A program made the translations under genes and the position numbers. DNA of 14,983 bases from contig CALISP010000112.1 of assembly GCA_938041705.1 (NCBI GenBank), forward strand, positions 1 to 14,983. Direction: 5' to 3'. The stretch's first letter is position 1; the number at the start of each line of letters is the position of its first letter. The DNA is from an uncultured Cocleimonas sp. Its GTDB lineage: Bacteria; Pseudomonadota; Gammaproteobacteria; Thiotrichales; Thiotrichaceae. Below, one piece after another: positions 1 to 6,972 of the stretch. Below the pieces are notes generated by a model. That model saw nothing but the letters and a program-made list of their open reading frames with translations. It was not told the DNA's origin and did not search any database.

Positions 1-783
1 GAAAAAATAATGGAGGTTTATGAATCAGGTTTTGATATTGAAACTAAATCAGATGATTCGCCTGTTACAACAGCAGATCTTGCAGCTAATACGGTCATAG
101 ATCAGGAGCTTAAAAAGCTAGAAACTCAATTTCCAATTCTCTCTGAAGAGTCTGCCCACTTATCATTTGCAGAACGTTCTTCACGCAAAACCTATTGGTT
201 AATTGACCCTCTAGATGGAACCAAGGAGTTTATAAATCGTCGCGATAGCTTTACTGTCAACATAGCTCTTATCCATGAAAATCAATCGATATTAGGTGTG
301 GTTTATGCACCAGCGCTTCAGTTGAGTTTTTTTGCTTGTAAAAGAAATGGTAGCTTTAAACAAAAGGGTAAAAATATTACTGTTGAATCAGAAGCTATAA
401 ATGCACGAAATTTACCTGATAACCATGCAATCTTCGTTGGCAGTCGCTCTCATACGGGAGATGCAATGCAGACGTTTTTGGATAAATTTAAGGCTGATCA
501 AGGTGATTATGATTTGCAGAGTATGGGGAGTTCACTAAAAATGTGTATGGTTGCAGAAGGTACGGCAGATTTATACCCACGTTTATGGCTAACTTCAGAA
601 TGGGATACAGCTGCAGCACATTGTATTGTAGATGAAGCAGGTGGAAGAATCGTGAAAACTGACATGACACCATTGCTATACAATACTAAAGACTCTTTAT
701 TGAATCCTTATTTCTTTGCGATAGGAAATAATGATGTATCTTGGAATAATTATCTTCCAGATGACCTTACACTAGAATCTTAG
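1..783 (+). CDS. cysQ: 3'(2'),5'-bisphosphate nucleotidase CysQ, 5'-truncated by window edge
   Basis: Inositol-monophosphatase superfamily enzyme. CysQ hydrolyses 3'-phosphoadenosine 5'-phosphate (PAP) to AMP and phosphate, clearing the by-product of sulfate assimilation; it is a Mg-dependent, lithium-sensitive cytoplasmic enzyme, often membrane-associated. The sequence shows the family's metal-binding signature DPLDGTKEF (bases 205-231), an upstream SEES segment supplying a metal-ligand Glu, an early DDSPVTTADLAAN block, and the C-terminal EWDTAAAHCIVDEAGG motif (from base 598). The frame is open to base 1 and reads EKI before the first visible Met at base 10. CysQ proteins normally have about 15-20 residues before this point, so the true start lies upstream and the ATG at 10 is internal. 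The protein ends with TAG at 781-783 and converges on the DsbA-like gene. The DPLDGTKEF form fits CysQ better than SuhB, which usually has DPLDGT.NF. Confidence 0.93.
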   Translation, partial: EKIMEVYESGFDIETKSDDSPVTTADLAANTVIDQELKKLETQFPILSEESAHLSFAERSSRKTYWLIDPLDGTKEFINRRDSFTVNIALIHENQSILGVVYAPALQLSFFACKRNGSFKQKGKNITVESEAINARNLPDNHAIFVGSRSHTGDAMQTFLDKFKADQGDYDLQSMGSSLKMCMVAEGTADLYPRLWLTSEWDTAAAHCIVDEAGGRIVKTDMTPLLYNTKDSLLNPYFFAIGNNDVSWNNYLPDDLTLES

Positions 784-820
784 GCAATAGTTAAACTAGA
801 CATAATATTTCAAATACAAA

Positions 821-845
821 ACACCCCAAAAGTAGGGGGTTGTCC
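821..845. terminator. Hairpin between convergent cysQ and dsbA-like genes, possible bidirectional terminator
   Basis: ACACCCC (821-827) pairs with GGGGTTGT (836-843), giving a seven-pair GC-rich stem with one bulged T and a loop of about eight bases. On the - strand the stem is followed by TTTGTATTTG, on the + strand by CCTTTTA, so both ends have a short T-rich tail. It lies between two convergent stop codons, where a shared terminator is expected. One arm is copy 1 of the 19-base element described separately. Confidence 0.55.
827..845 (-). repeat. Transcript-end element, copy 1 (after dsbA-like gene)
   Basis: The + strand reads CAAAAGTAGGGGGTTGTCC, which differs from the consensus CAAAAGTAGGGGGGTGTCT at two positions. 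It starts 22 bases beyond the dsbA-like stop codon on the - strand. An AT-rich TTTAAAAC lies between the stop and the element. This is the only copy that takes part in a clear hairpin. Confidence 0.75.
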
Positions 846-867
846 TTTTACATTGGTTTTAAACTGC

Positions 868-1479
868 CTAAACAGTACTTTTAATCATATTCACTACATT
901 TTCTGCACTATTGTAATCTAGAGGTAAATATTGAGCTTGCCCATCTTTAGCTAAAATCATACTGGGGAACCCTTGGGCACCTAGCTGTCTACCTAGCATC
1001 ATTTCTGATTCTAACTGTTGTTGAGTTTCAGGGGCATTTAAGTCTGAAGCGAATTGCTGTTCATCAAGACCTAAAGATTTTGCTATATCAATTAAAGTAC
1101 TATCGTCTGAAGGGTTTTGGGCTTCCATATAATAGGCCGTTTGAACTTTGTCGATCATCTTTAGTTCAATGTCAGGATTTTGTTTTCGAGCGGCAATCAC
1201 GGCACGACAAGCAGGATAAGTTGAGCGTCTAGGTTCGCACTTATCCCAAAAATCGAAGTTAAATTGAGTCCCGGGTATATGTTGCTGAATACGTCGCCAA
1301 TAACCCGCAATATCAGATTTCATTGACTCTGACATTGGTTCGTCTGAATCTGGTGCTAATCCACCCAACAAATATTTAATCTCAACGGTATCTGGCAGAT
1401 TAGTTTTTATTTCAGTCCATGTAGGGCGAAAACCCCAGCACCAACTACACATTGGGTCGTGCACATAGTAAAGTATCAT
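868..1479 (-). CDS. DsbA-family thiol-disulfide protein, predicted cytoplasmic protein-disulfide isomerase (COG3531-like)
   Basis: A 203-residue thioredoxin-fold protein with an inserted helical domain. The active site C11-S-W-C14 sits in MCSWCWGFRP near the N-terminus, and the conserved cis-proline follows in GFPSM (P172), as in DsbA and FrnE-like proteins. There is no signal peptide: the catalytic motif begins eleven residues from the start, so this is a cytoplasmic relative rather than periplasmic DsbA. Two further cysteines (C81, C91) are present. Substrate and partner are unknown. The start is fixed by the position of the CxxC, since little could be added or removed. There is no clear Shine-Dalgarno site; a TATAAT on the - strand (1487-1492) lies only seven bases before the ATG. 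Only 24 bases separate it from the divergent lipoprotein gene. It is a single-gene unit ending at the first transcript-end element. Confidence 0.85.
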   Translation of the reverse strand: MILYYVHDPMCSWCWGFRPTWTEIKTNLPDTVEIKYLLGGLAPDSDEPMSESMKSDIAGYWRRIQQHIPGTQFNFDFWDKCEPRRSTYPACRAVIAARKQNPDIELKMIDKVQTAYYMEAQNPSDDSTLIDIAKSLGLDEQQFASDLNAPETQQQLESEMMLGRQLGAQGFPSMILAKDGQAQYLPLDYNSAENVVNMIKSTV

Positions 1480-1503
1480 GCACTTGATTATAGGAGATTA
1501 AAA

Positions 1504-1857
1504 ATGAAACAAAAGTTATTTATACCAATAATATTGGTAGTTGCAGCAACGCTTGTAATGGCAGGTTGTACTCAAGAAAGCCAAAATAAAATTGGTCGAG
1601 CTATTAATAATTGGACTGGTACTAACGGTATTCTTGAGGTTTATGCTGGGGGAAATGTAGTTAGAAGGTTTATGAAAATTGATAAGTTATCTACAGCTAT
1701 TTCGACTGGAGATAATGTTTCTCGACCTTATCGTTTTGGTTACGGTTTTTTAGATGCTAATTTAAATAATGTCATTGATGAAGATGAGAAAAAGAAAATT
1801 TACTTCGAATTTAGTGATTATTCTACGCCTTATATCTTCTTTGAAAATCCAAAGTAA
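1504..1857 (+). CDS. Small lipoprotein with EF-hand-like loop, function unknown
   Basis: A 117-residue protein starting at ATG 1504, with AGGAG at 1492-1496 seven bases upstream. The frame is open back to a GTG at 1459, but that start would overlap the divergent dsbA-like gene and lacks a ribosome site. The N-terminus (MKQKLFIPIILVVAATLVMAGC) is a lipoprotein signal with a lipobox-like MAGC, giving C22 as the lipidated residue; Thr-Gln follow, so there is no Asp+2 inner-membrane retention signal. The mature part is short and contains VYAGGNVVRRFMKIDKLSTA, then a loop D84-A-N-L-N-N-V-I-D-E-D-E95 that matches the twelve-residue EF-hand calcium pattern, then a YFEFSDYSTPYIFFENP tail. It resembles hypothetical lipoproteins that I recall from other gammaproteobacteria; no function is known to me. 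Confidence 0.8.
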   Translation: MKQKLFIPIILVVAATLVMAGCTQESQNKIGRAINNWTGTNGILEVYAGGNVVRRFMKIDKLSTAISTGDNVSRPYRFGYGFLDANLNNVIDEDEKKKIYFEFSDYSTPYIFFENPK

Positions 1858-1872
1858 TTAATATTCTATGAC

Positions 1873-1913
1873 GATAAACGTTCATCTTAGATAAATGTTC
1901 GTGAACGTATAAT
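1873..1913 (+). promoter_or_regulatory. Repeat-rich control region and -10 box before the SPOR gene
   Basis: Two 11-base direct repeats, GATAAACGTTC (1873-1883) and GATAAATGTTC (1890-1900), are 17 bases apart and differ at one position. An inverted repeat ACGTTCA (1878-1884) / TGAACGT (1902-1908) overlaps them, and the second repeat forms half of a palindrome GTTC-GT-GAAC (1897-1906). A perfect TATAAT follows at 1908-1913, while the -35 position has no good TTGACA match. That arrangement suits a promoter controlled by a DNA-binding protein. This is inference from sequence layout only. Confidence 0.4.
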
Positions 1914-1954
1914 TCCCCTAATACTGTCTAATAACGGTACCAAGGGGAATAATA

Positions 1955-2467
1955 ATGAAAAATAAAACCTATCAGATGACGACAATCAGTCGTGTTCAAA
2001 CAGCTACTTTAGCCAATAATAGCGGTAAAAAACGTCTCACTGAACAGACAGGTTCAATTAACAAACTATTGTTGATATTAATTGTAGGAGGCTTGGGTTA
2101 CAGCGCTTTTATTGCTAAAAACAAAGGTCTTATCTCATTTGATAAAACTCAAAATTTTGTAAGCAATCTGTCCAACAAAGTATCAGGTTCTTTAAATACC
2201 AATAGTAATGATTATACGGGTTATGGCGTTCAGCTTGTCGCAACCAAGCAATTAGATCAAGCGAAAGGAATCATGAATGACTTTGCGCGAGATGGATATT
2301 CTGCATTTGTTGTAGCCAGTGAGGCAAAGGGACGTACTTTATATAAAGTACGCTTAGGACCTTATTCACATAAGCCTGAAGCAGTAGCGGTACAGGATAA
2401 AGTGGTTCGTCGTTATCCTAATAGTCCATATGTAAAAAGTAGCTTGGTTATCTATAAACCAAATTAG
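1955..2467 (+). CDS. Membrane-anchored SPOR-domain protein
   Basis: A 170-residue single-pass protein. Residues 1-35 are cytoplasmic and polar, residues about 36-54 (NKLLLILIVGGLGYSAFIA) form the membrane anchor, residues 55-87 are a Ser/Asn-rich linker, and residues about 88-167 form a SPOR domain. The domain shows YGVQLVA at its first strand, an FARDGYSAFVV helix-strand unit, and the hallmark YKVRLGPYSHKPEA. SPOR domains bind glycan strands lacking stem peptides, which accumulate at the division septum (DamX, DedD, FtsN, RlpA). The protein therefore probably sits at the septum; it is too small and lacks features that would identify it as FtsN. The start follows AAGGGG at 1942-1947. It is probably transcribed alone and converges on the end of the Tol-Pal operon. 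Confidence 0.83.
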   Translation: MKNKTYQMTTISRVQTATLANNSGKKRLTEQTGSINKLLLILIVGGLGYSAFIAKNKGLISFDKTQNFVSNLSNKVSGSLNTNSNDYTGYGVQLVATKQLDQAKGIMNDFARDGYSAFVVASEAKGRTLYKVRLGPYSHKPEAVAVQDKVVRRYPNSPYVKSSLVIYKPN

Positions 2468-2577
2468 CTGTTAGATAATCTTAATAAAAAATGTGTTCTA
2501 GTTAGCAGAGTAATCTCGGTAAGGAAACATTAAGAGAGATAGAGGTAATACATGGAGTATATCTAAAGAGAAAGTAC

Positions 2578-2596
2578 TAAAAGTAGGGGGGTGTCT
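2578..2596 (-). repeat. Transcript-end element, copy 2 (after tol-pal operon)
   Basis: The + strand reads TAAAAGTAGGGGGGTGTCT, one mismatch from consensus. It begins 19 bases beyond the cpoB stop codon on the - strand. GTTTTAATT (2599-2607), between the element and the stop, is identical to the sequence in the same position at copy 4, so those two copies share a longer conserved unit. I see no hairpin with a strong stem here. The rest of the 148-base gap between the SPOR and cpoB stops holds nothing else I can identify. Confidence 0.8.
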
Positions 2597-2615
2597 TTGT
2601 TTTAATTATCTCCGA

Positions 2616-3506
2616 TCAATTGCCTGCAGCTTTCATTTTTTCTAGTCGTTTAGTCGCTAAACTAACTGCATTCTTGTTATCAGGAAAATACTTTAAAACA
2701 TCTTCAAAAGTTCTTCGGGCGTATGTCCAATTCTTCAACGCGTAGAAGCTATACCCTAGTTTAATTGCTGCATCAGGGGCTTTATTACTGGTTTTATACT
2801 GCTGTAAAACTTTAATAAATTCTTGTACCGCACCTTTGTAGTTATTATGGGAATACATTATTTCGCCTATCCAATATTGGGCATTAGCAGCTAACGGGCT
2901 ATTTGGCTGAAGCTTTATATATTCTTTAAATCCTTGAGTTGCGGCAGTAGGTGATGAGCTCATTTTATTAAATGCAGCTTGATAAGTCTCTTTTTCATAT
3001 GCAGTGGGTGCTCTAACCTTACCTGTAGCTACGGCTTCTTTTTTATCTTCTGTAGTTGCTGGAATAGTCTTTACACCATCAGTCTTAATTTCTGTTGTAG
3101 GAGTTTTTGGTGCCACAGGAGTCTCTGTACTTTCTTTTGGCTTTTGAGTGGGTGCCACTACTTTTTCTATAGGTTTTGCTGGAGGGATTGTCACAACGGG
3201 TACTGCAGCTGTAGGCTTCTTTGGAGTTACTGGTGTAACAGCTTTAACTTTAAGGCTCTCTCGCATTTCATCAATTTGCTCATCTACATTCAAGAAGCCT
3301 TGCTTCTGAACTTTTTTGAGTTGCTCAATCTGATGTTTCAGTACTTCGTTTTCACCAGTCAATTCGCGAGATTTTTTCTCTAAAATTTCTAAACGTTGAA
3401 ATATCTGAACAATGGATTGCGGATTCACCTCAGCAGATGCAGGTGAGGCAATTATAGCCAGACAAATTGTCGAACTAAGAAGCCATCCTAAGTTTAGTTT
3501 AAACAT
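2616..3506 (-). CDS. cpoB: Cell division coordinator CpoB (YbgF), periplasmic TPR protein
   Basis: Last gene of the Tol-Pal operon. In E. coli CpoB links the Tol machine to PBP1B-LpoB and coordinates outer-membrane constriction with septal peptidoglycan synthesis. The 296-residue protein has a Sec signal peptide (cleavage expected after SPASA, A25), an N-terminal coiled coil at about 32-85 that would trimerise as in YbgF, a Pro/Thr/Lys-rich linker at about 88-165, and a C-terminal region of TPR-like repeats (about 170-290), with NAQYWIGEIMYSHNNYKGAVQEF as the most typical part. The linker is rich in Pro, Thr, Lys and Val and probably flexible. The start has AAGGA about six bases upstream. A 112-base gap with strong hairpins separates it from pal, so its level may be set independently of the upstream genes. 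Confidence 0.92.
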   Translation of the reverse strand: MFKLNLGWLLSSTICLAIIASPASAEVNPQSIVQIFQRLEILEKKSRELTGENEVLKHQIEQLKKVQKQGFLNVDEQIDEMRESLKVKAVTPVTPKKPTAAVPVVTIPPAKPIEKVVAPTQKPKESTETPVAPKTPTTEIKTDGVKTIPATTEDKKEAVATGKVRAPTAYEKETYQAAFNKMSSSPTAATQGFKEYIKLQPNSPLAANAQYWIGEIMYSHNNYKGAVQEFIKVLQQYKTSNKAPDAAIKLGYSFYALKNWTYARRTFEDVLKYFPDNKNAVSLATKRLEKMKAAGN

Positions 3507-3530
3507 ATAACATCCTTATCTTATTGCTAA

Positions 3531-3565
3531 AGTGCCTTGCTATTAAATCTAATTGCAAGAGCACT
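3531..3565 (-). promoter_or_regulatory. Long hairpin in the pal-cpoB gap
   Basis: On the + strand AGTGC-CTTGC-T-ATTA (3531-3545) pairs with TAAT-T-GCAAG-A-GCACT (3550-3565). This gives about 14 base pairs with one T-T mismatch, one bulged A and a four-base loop. In the pal-cpoB mRNA the hairpin lies about 24 bases before the cpoB start and is not followed by a run of U. A second, shorter stem, GAAGAT (3585-3590) / ATCTTC (3599-3604), lies closer to pal. They could stabilise the upstream mRNA end, mark a processing site or attenuate cpoB. Confidence 0.5.
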
Positions 3566-3618
3566 CGGGTGTGAAGTTATTTATGAAGATTTCAGCACAT
3601 CTTCTTAGAAATATACGA

Positions 3619-4248
3619 TCAATAATCATCATACTTAATTTCAACACGGCGATTTTTTTGCCATGATTTAGTATTGTGGCCTCTTACTATCGGAATTTCT
3701 TCCCCGAAACCGATAGTCCGTATTTGATTATCACTTGGCCCTTGTGCGACCATAATATTTTTGACAGATTGTGACCGCGCTTCAGATAATGCCACATTAT
3801 ATTCACGTGATCCACGTTCGTCTGCATGTCCTTCAAGGCGCATTTTTAAATTAGGGTATTTAGCAAGTAATTTAGCGTGTGTATTAATCAGAACCATATA
3901 TTCTGGTCTGATAGCAGCCTTGTCATAATCAAAATAAATAACACGTTGAGACAATAAATTACTCGAATCACTTAACCCGGCTAAACTAATATCTTGAGTG
4001 TTATTCGGATCATTATTGGCGCCCGGTAGGTAGTTGAAATTAGTGCCATCCTGTTCAGAAGTGATTACTTTTGAAGTACCGTCACTGCCCAAAGTACCGT
4101 TAGTTGTTCCACTGTTACTACTAATTATAGGCTTGTTACTATCATTGTCACTGCCAGCAGTATCTTTAATATTTTGACTACTACATGCAGTTAACAGCAA
4201 AGTACTTAGCATTATTGTTAATGCAGATCGTATTGTTGTTGTTTTCAT
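3619..4248 (-). CDS. pal: Peptidoglycan-associated lipoprotein Pal
   Basis: Outer-membrane lipoprotein that binds peptidoglycan and TolB, and is moved to the septum by the Tol machine. The 209-residue precursor has a lipoprotein signal with lipobox LLTAC (C22, followed by Ser-Ser, consistent with outer-membrane sorting). A Ser/Asn/Gly/Asp-rich linker covers about 23-95, and an OmpA-C domain covers about 100-209. That domain begins RVIYFDYDKAAIRPEY and contains GHADERGSREYN and NVALSEARSQSV; D143 and R158 match the residues that hold diaminopimelate in OmpA-like domains. E. coli Pal is about 173 residues, and the extra length here is in the linker. The gene has AAAGGAAA about seven bases before its ATG and lies 71 bases after tolB. 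It is probably part of the long tol-pal transcript. Confidence 0.96.
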   Translation of the reverse strand: MKTTTIRSALTIMLSTLLLTACSSQNIKDTAGSDNDSNKPIISSNSGTTNGTLGSDGTSKVITSEQDGTNFNYLPGANNDPNNTQDISLAGLSDSSNLLSQRVIYFDYDKAAIRPEYMVLINTHAKLLAKYPNLKMRLEGHADERGSREYNVALSEARSQSVKNIMVAQGPSDNQIRTIGFGEEIPIVRGHNTKSWQKNRRVEIKYDDY

Positions 4249-4319
4249 ATCTGTTTCCTTTTTAAAGGTTAAAGTTTTATTCGTTAAGGTATGACTTGTT
4301 TGAAATTATCGATTTAAAT

Positions 4320-5570
4320 TTATTGAGTTAAGTAAGGAGACCAAGCAGGCTCTCGTACATCACCTACTGGCGAAGTTAAAAACTGTCTTGCCTTGGCGTT
4401 ATCACTAACAACAGCAAGGGTATTGTCTCCATTCTTTAAGGTTGTATAAGCCACCATTGCTCCATTGGGAGAAAGTGTAGGTGATTCGTCTAATTGACCA
4501 TTTGAAAGAGTGTCTGCGCCTGAGCTATTTAAAGATCTAATTGCAATATTGAAAGCCCCGCGGTTACCTCTAACATAAGCTAATTTCTTGTTAGCGATAT
4601 CTGCAGCACTATTATATTTGCCATCAAAGGTTAATCGTTGAACAGTCCCACCCGATGCCGCAATACGATATAGCTGCGGACTACCACCACGATTGGATGT
4701 GAACACAAGAGAGTTAGTTCCACTCCAAGAGGGTTCAGTATCGATAGCAGATGACGTTGTAACACGAGTTAACTGACCGTTGTTAACGTTAGCTATATAA
4801 ATATCAGGGCTTCCATTCACCGATAAACTCATCGCTAAACGATTGCCATCGGGTGACCAAGCAGGTGCGCCATTTATTCCGTCACGAGCGGATATTTTAC
4901 GTTTTTGACCTGTAAAAATATTTTGTACGTAAATCGCAGAAGTATTTTCTTCAAATGATACGTAGGCTAATTGTTTAGCATCTGGTGACCAAGCTGGAGA
5001 CATAACAGGTAGTCGAGATGACAGAATAGCTTTTGGTCTATGTCCATCGGCATCAGAGACGTACAACCTAAACATACGATTGTCACTAGTTTTGTTTGTT
5101 ACAGTCACATAGGCTAATCGAGTATCAAATGCTCCTCTTTCACGAGTGATTTTTTCATATATCTTATCTGCGGCTTGGTGAGCTACACGTCTATTGTTGC
5201 TATTAGAGGATATATTGTAAATAGTTTTGGCATTGTCTGATGTACTGGTTAATTCAACTTCTAAACCTCCATTTAAAGGTTTTCCACGAACAATATAGTC
5301 TGCGATATTTGAATAAGCTCCAGCATTTAAGGTTGAGCCATATGCCGGTATATTAGTTATTTTACTGCGATCGATTACGGTGAAGCGGCCACTACGTTTT
5401 AAGTCACCCTCAATGATGCCATTTGCTCCGCCCGCGATATTTGCAAGATAAATTGGAATTCCATCATCACTAGTTTTTGAAATACGTAATTCTAGCTCTG
5501 CCATAGCTGATACAGAGCTAATGAATAGTAAAAATGTAAGTGAAAATTTGTATATGAGTGTATTTGTCAT
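4320..5570 (-). CDS. tolB: Tol-Pal system periplasmic protein TolB
   Basis: Periplasmic protein that binds Pal through its beta-propeller and TolA through its N-terminus, letting the Tol motor release Pal from peptidoglycan. The 416-residue precursor has a Sec signal peptide ending SAMA (cleavage after A24). An N-terminal alpha/beta domain (about 25-160) contains GGANGIIEGDLKRSGRF. A six-bladed propeller follows (about 165-416) with repeated WSPD-type turns: SPAWSPDAKQLAYVS, GAPAWSPDGNRLAMS, EPSWSGTNSLVFTSN and ESPTLSPNGAMVAYT. The last blade closes at the C-terminus with REPAWSPYLTQ. The length is close to that of other TolB precursors (about 430). It starts five bases after the tolA stop, without a strong ribosome site of its own, so translation is probably coupled to tolA. 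Confidence 0.96.
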   Translation of the reverse strand: MTNTLIYKFSLTFLLFISSVSAMAELELRISKTSDDGIPIYLANIAGGANGIIEGDLKRSGRFTVIDRSKITNIPAYGSTLNAGAYSNIADYIVRGKPLNGGLEVELTSTSDNAKTIYNISSNSNNRRVAHQAADKIYEKITRERGAFDTRLAYVTVTNKTSDNRMFRLYVSDADGHRPKAILSSRLPVMSPAWSPDAKQLAYVSFEENTSAIYVQNIFTGQKRKISARDGINGAPAWSPDGNRLAMSLSVNGSPDIYIANVNNGQLTRVTTSSAIDTEPSWSGTNSLVFTSNRGGSPQLYRIAASGGTVQRLTFDGKYNSAADIANKKLAYVRGNRGAFNIAIRSLNSSGADTLSNGQLDESPTLSPNGAMVAYTTLKNGDNTLAVVSDNAKARQFLTSPVGDVREPAWSPYLTQ

Positions 5571-5575
5571 ATTTA

Positions 5576-6967
5576 TTAGTCCATTTTAAACGTAATAGTT
5601 CGATCTGATTTGCTAAAATTATATTTACTCGGTGGTCTAGGTAACGGCTCAGACTTCTCGAATGCTTCTTTTACCGATAAGCAGAACTCTGGGCTACCAC
5701 TACAAGAAAGAATATTAATTCCACTTGAGATGAAGCCGCTATTAGAAACCGTAATTTTGACTTTTGCCTGTTTACCTTTTGTTCCAGGTGGCGGATGCCA
5801 ACGACGATCTACGTGCTTTTGCACACGACCACCCCATGAAATGTGTGCACCTTTACGTTCTTTTTCTAATGACTTTTGACGAGCAGCAGCGACAGCATCT
5901 GATTTTTGCTTTGCTTCTGCAGCGGCTTCATCTGATTTCTTTTTCTCTTGTGCTTCTTGCCATTTACGATGATATTCAGCTTTTTTAGCGGCTAGTTTTT
6001 CAGCGGCCTCTCGTTCTGCTTTTTGTTTTATAGCTTTAGCGGCTGCTACTTTCTCAGCCGCCACTTTTTCAGCTTCTTCTTTGGCTTTTTCTATAGCTAT
6101 AAGTTCAGATTTTTCTTTTTCACGCTTTTCTTTAGCTAATTTTTCCTCAGCCGCTTTCTTTTCGGCCCTTTTCTTAGCTGCTAATTTCTTGGCTTTTTGT
6201 TCTGCTTTACGTTTCGCTTCCTTTTCAGCCTTCTTTTCAGCTTCTTTTTTGGCAAGGCGCTCCGCAGCTTCGACTTTTCTAGCCTTTTCTTGTTGTTTTT
6301 CTTTTGCTTGTTTATTGGCTAAAGCAATTGCTTCAGTCTTTTGTTTTTCTGCTTCTGCTTGACGTTTCTGTTCTTCAATCTTTTTTGCTACAGTCGCTTC
6401 TCTTGCTTGCTCTGCCTTAAGCTCAGCTTCTTTTTCAGCAAGTTCTTGCGCTTCTCTTTTTTTGTTTTCAAGTTCAGCTTCGGCTTGTTGTTTTTTTAAA
6501 GCAGCTTTTTCAGCAATAGCTTTCTCTTCTAGTTCTTTTTGTGCTTTTGCTAATTGTTGCTGTTTAAGAGTCTCAGCTTTCTTTTCTTGTTTTAATTTCT
6601 GCGCTTTCAAAGCAGCAAATTTTAAAGCTTCTTGTTTTTGAATCTCAGACGCTTGAATTTTCTCATCATTAATACGTTTTTCTTCAAGCAACTTCTTCTT
6701 TACCAGTTTTTCTTGTTGCAGCTTCTCTTTTGCTTGTGATTCTTTAAGAAGCTCCTTTTCTGAGGGATTAGCTGATTCGACTTCAGATACATTATTTGTT
6801 TGTGGTTCTAATGAATCAGAAACAACCAATGAAATAGGAATTCCTGCTTCTGCAATATCTGGTTTTTTAGCCCAATCAAAGCTAAAAAAGAATAGACCAG
6901 CGATAAGTAAGTGAAAAATTACTGCACCGATTACTGCTCCAGGATGTTTGGCGATAAGTGTAAACAT
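5576..6967 (-). CDS. tolA: Cell envelope integrity protein TolA
   Basis: Inner-membrane protein that spans the periplasm and transmits energy from TolQ-TolR to TolB and Pal; the C-terminal domain is also the receptor for filamentous phages and group A colicins in other species. The 463-residue protein has a membrane segment at about 9-30 (GAVIGAVIFHLLIAGLFFF, with His19 in the place of the SHLS-type motif). A very long Lys/Glu/Ala-rich helical stalk covers about 70-372, and a TolA/TonB-like C-terminal domain covers about 376-463. The latter holds GGRVQKHVDRRWHPPPG, C422 and C429 (possible disulfide) and an LPRPPSKYNF end. The stalk is low-complexity, which produces long spurious reading frames on the opposite strand. 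It begins five bases after tolR and is probably translationally coupled to it. Confidence 0.94.
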   Translation of the reverse strand: MFTLIAKHPGAVIGAVIFHLLIAGLFFFSFDWAKKPDIAEAGIPISLVVSDSLEPQTNNVSEVESANPSEKELLKESQAKEKLQQEKLVKKKLLEEKRINDEKIQASEIQKQEALKFAALKAQKLKQEKKAETLKQQQLAKAQKELEEKAIAEKAALKKQQAEAELENKKREAQELAEKEAELKAEQAREATVAKKIEEQKRQAEAEKQKTEAIALANKQAKEKQQEKARKVEAAERLAKKEAEKKAEKEAKRKAEQKAKKLAAKKRAEKKAAEEKLAKEKREKEKSELIAIEKAKEEAEKVAAEKVAAAKAIKQKAEREAAEKLAAKKAEYHRKWQEAQEKKKSDEAAAEAKQKSDAVAAARQKSLEKERKGAHISWGGRVQKHVDRRWHPPPGTKGKQAKVKITVSNSGFISSGINILSCSGSPEFCLSVKEAFEKSEPLPRPPSKYNFSKSDRTITFKMD

Positions 6968-6972
6968 AATTG

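Noticed and set aside
488..673. - strand reading frame of 61 codons inside cysQ
   Set aside because: Lies wholly within conserved cysQ sequence, with no ribosome site or recognisable motif.
827..845. Element as a remnant of a transposon or MITE
   Set aside because: No terminal inverted repeats, target duplications or longer shared flanks beyond GTTTTAATT in two copies; placement after stop codons is too regular for random insertion.
1459..1503. Upstream GTG start for the lipoprotein
   Set aside because: It would overlap the divergent dsbA-like gene, lacks a ribosome site, and would bury the lipoprotein signal peptide; ATG 1504 has AGGAG at good spacing.
1913..1927. Reverse-oriented copy of the element (ATTCCCCTAATACTG) after the + strand lipoprotein
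   Set aside because: Several mismatches, a short C run, a distance of 55 bases from the stop, and overlap with the SPOR promoter region; likely chance.
2979..3383. Long + strand reading frame opposite cpoB
   Set aside because: Cys/Phe/Ser-rich translation that mirrors the Lys/Pro/Thr-rich linker and coiled coil of cpoB; no start signals or recognisable domain.
5610..6362. Several + strand reading frames opposite tolA
   Set aside because: They arise from the repetitive Ala/Lys/Glu codons of the TolA stalk read on the other strand; Phe/Ser/Ala-rich and without family features.
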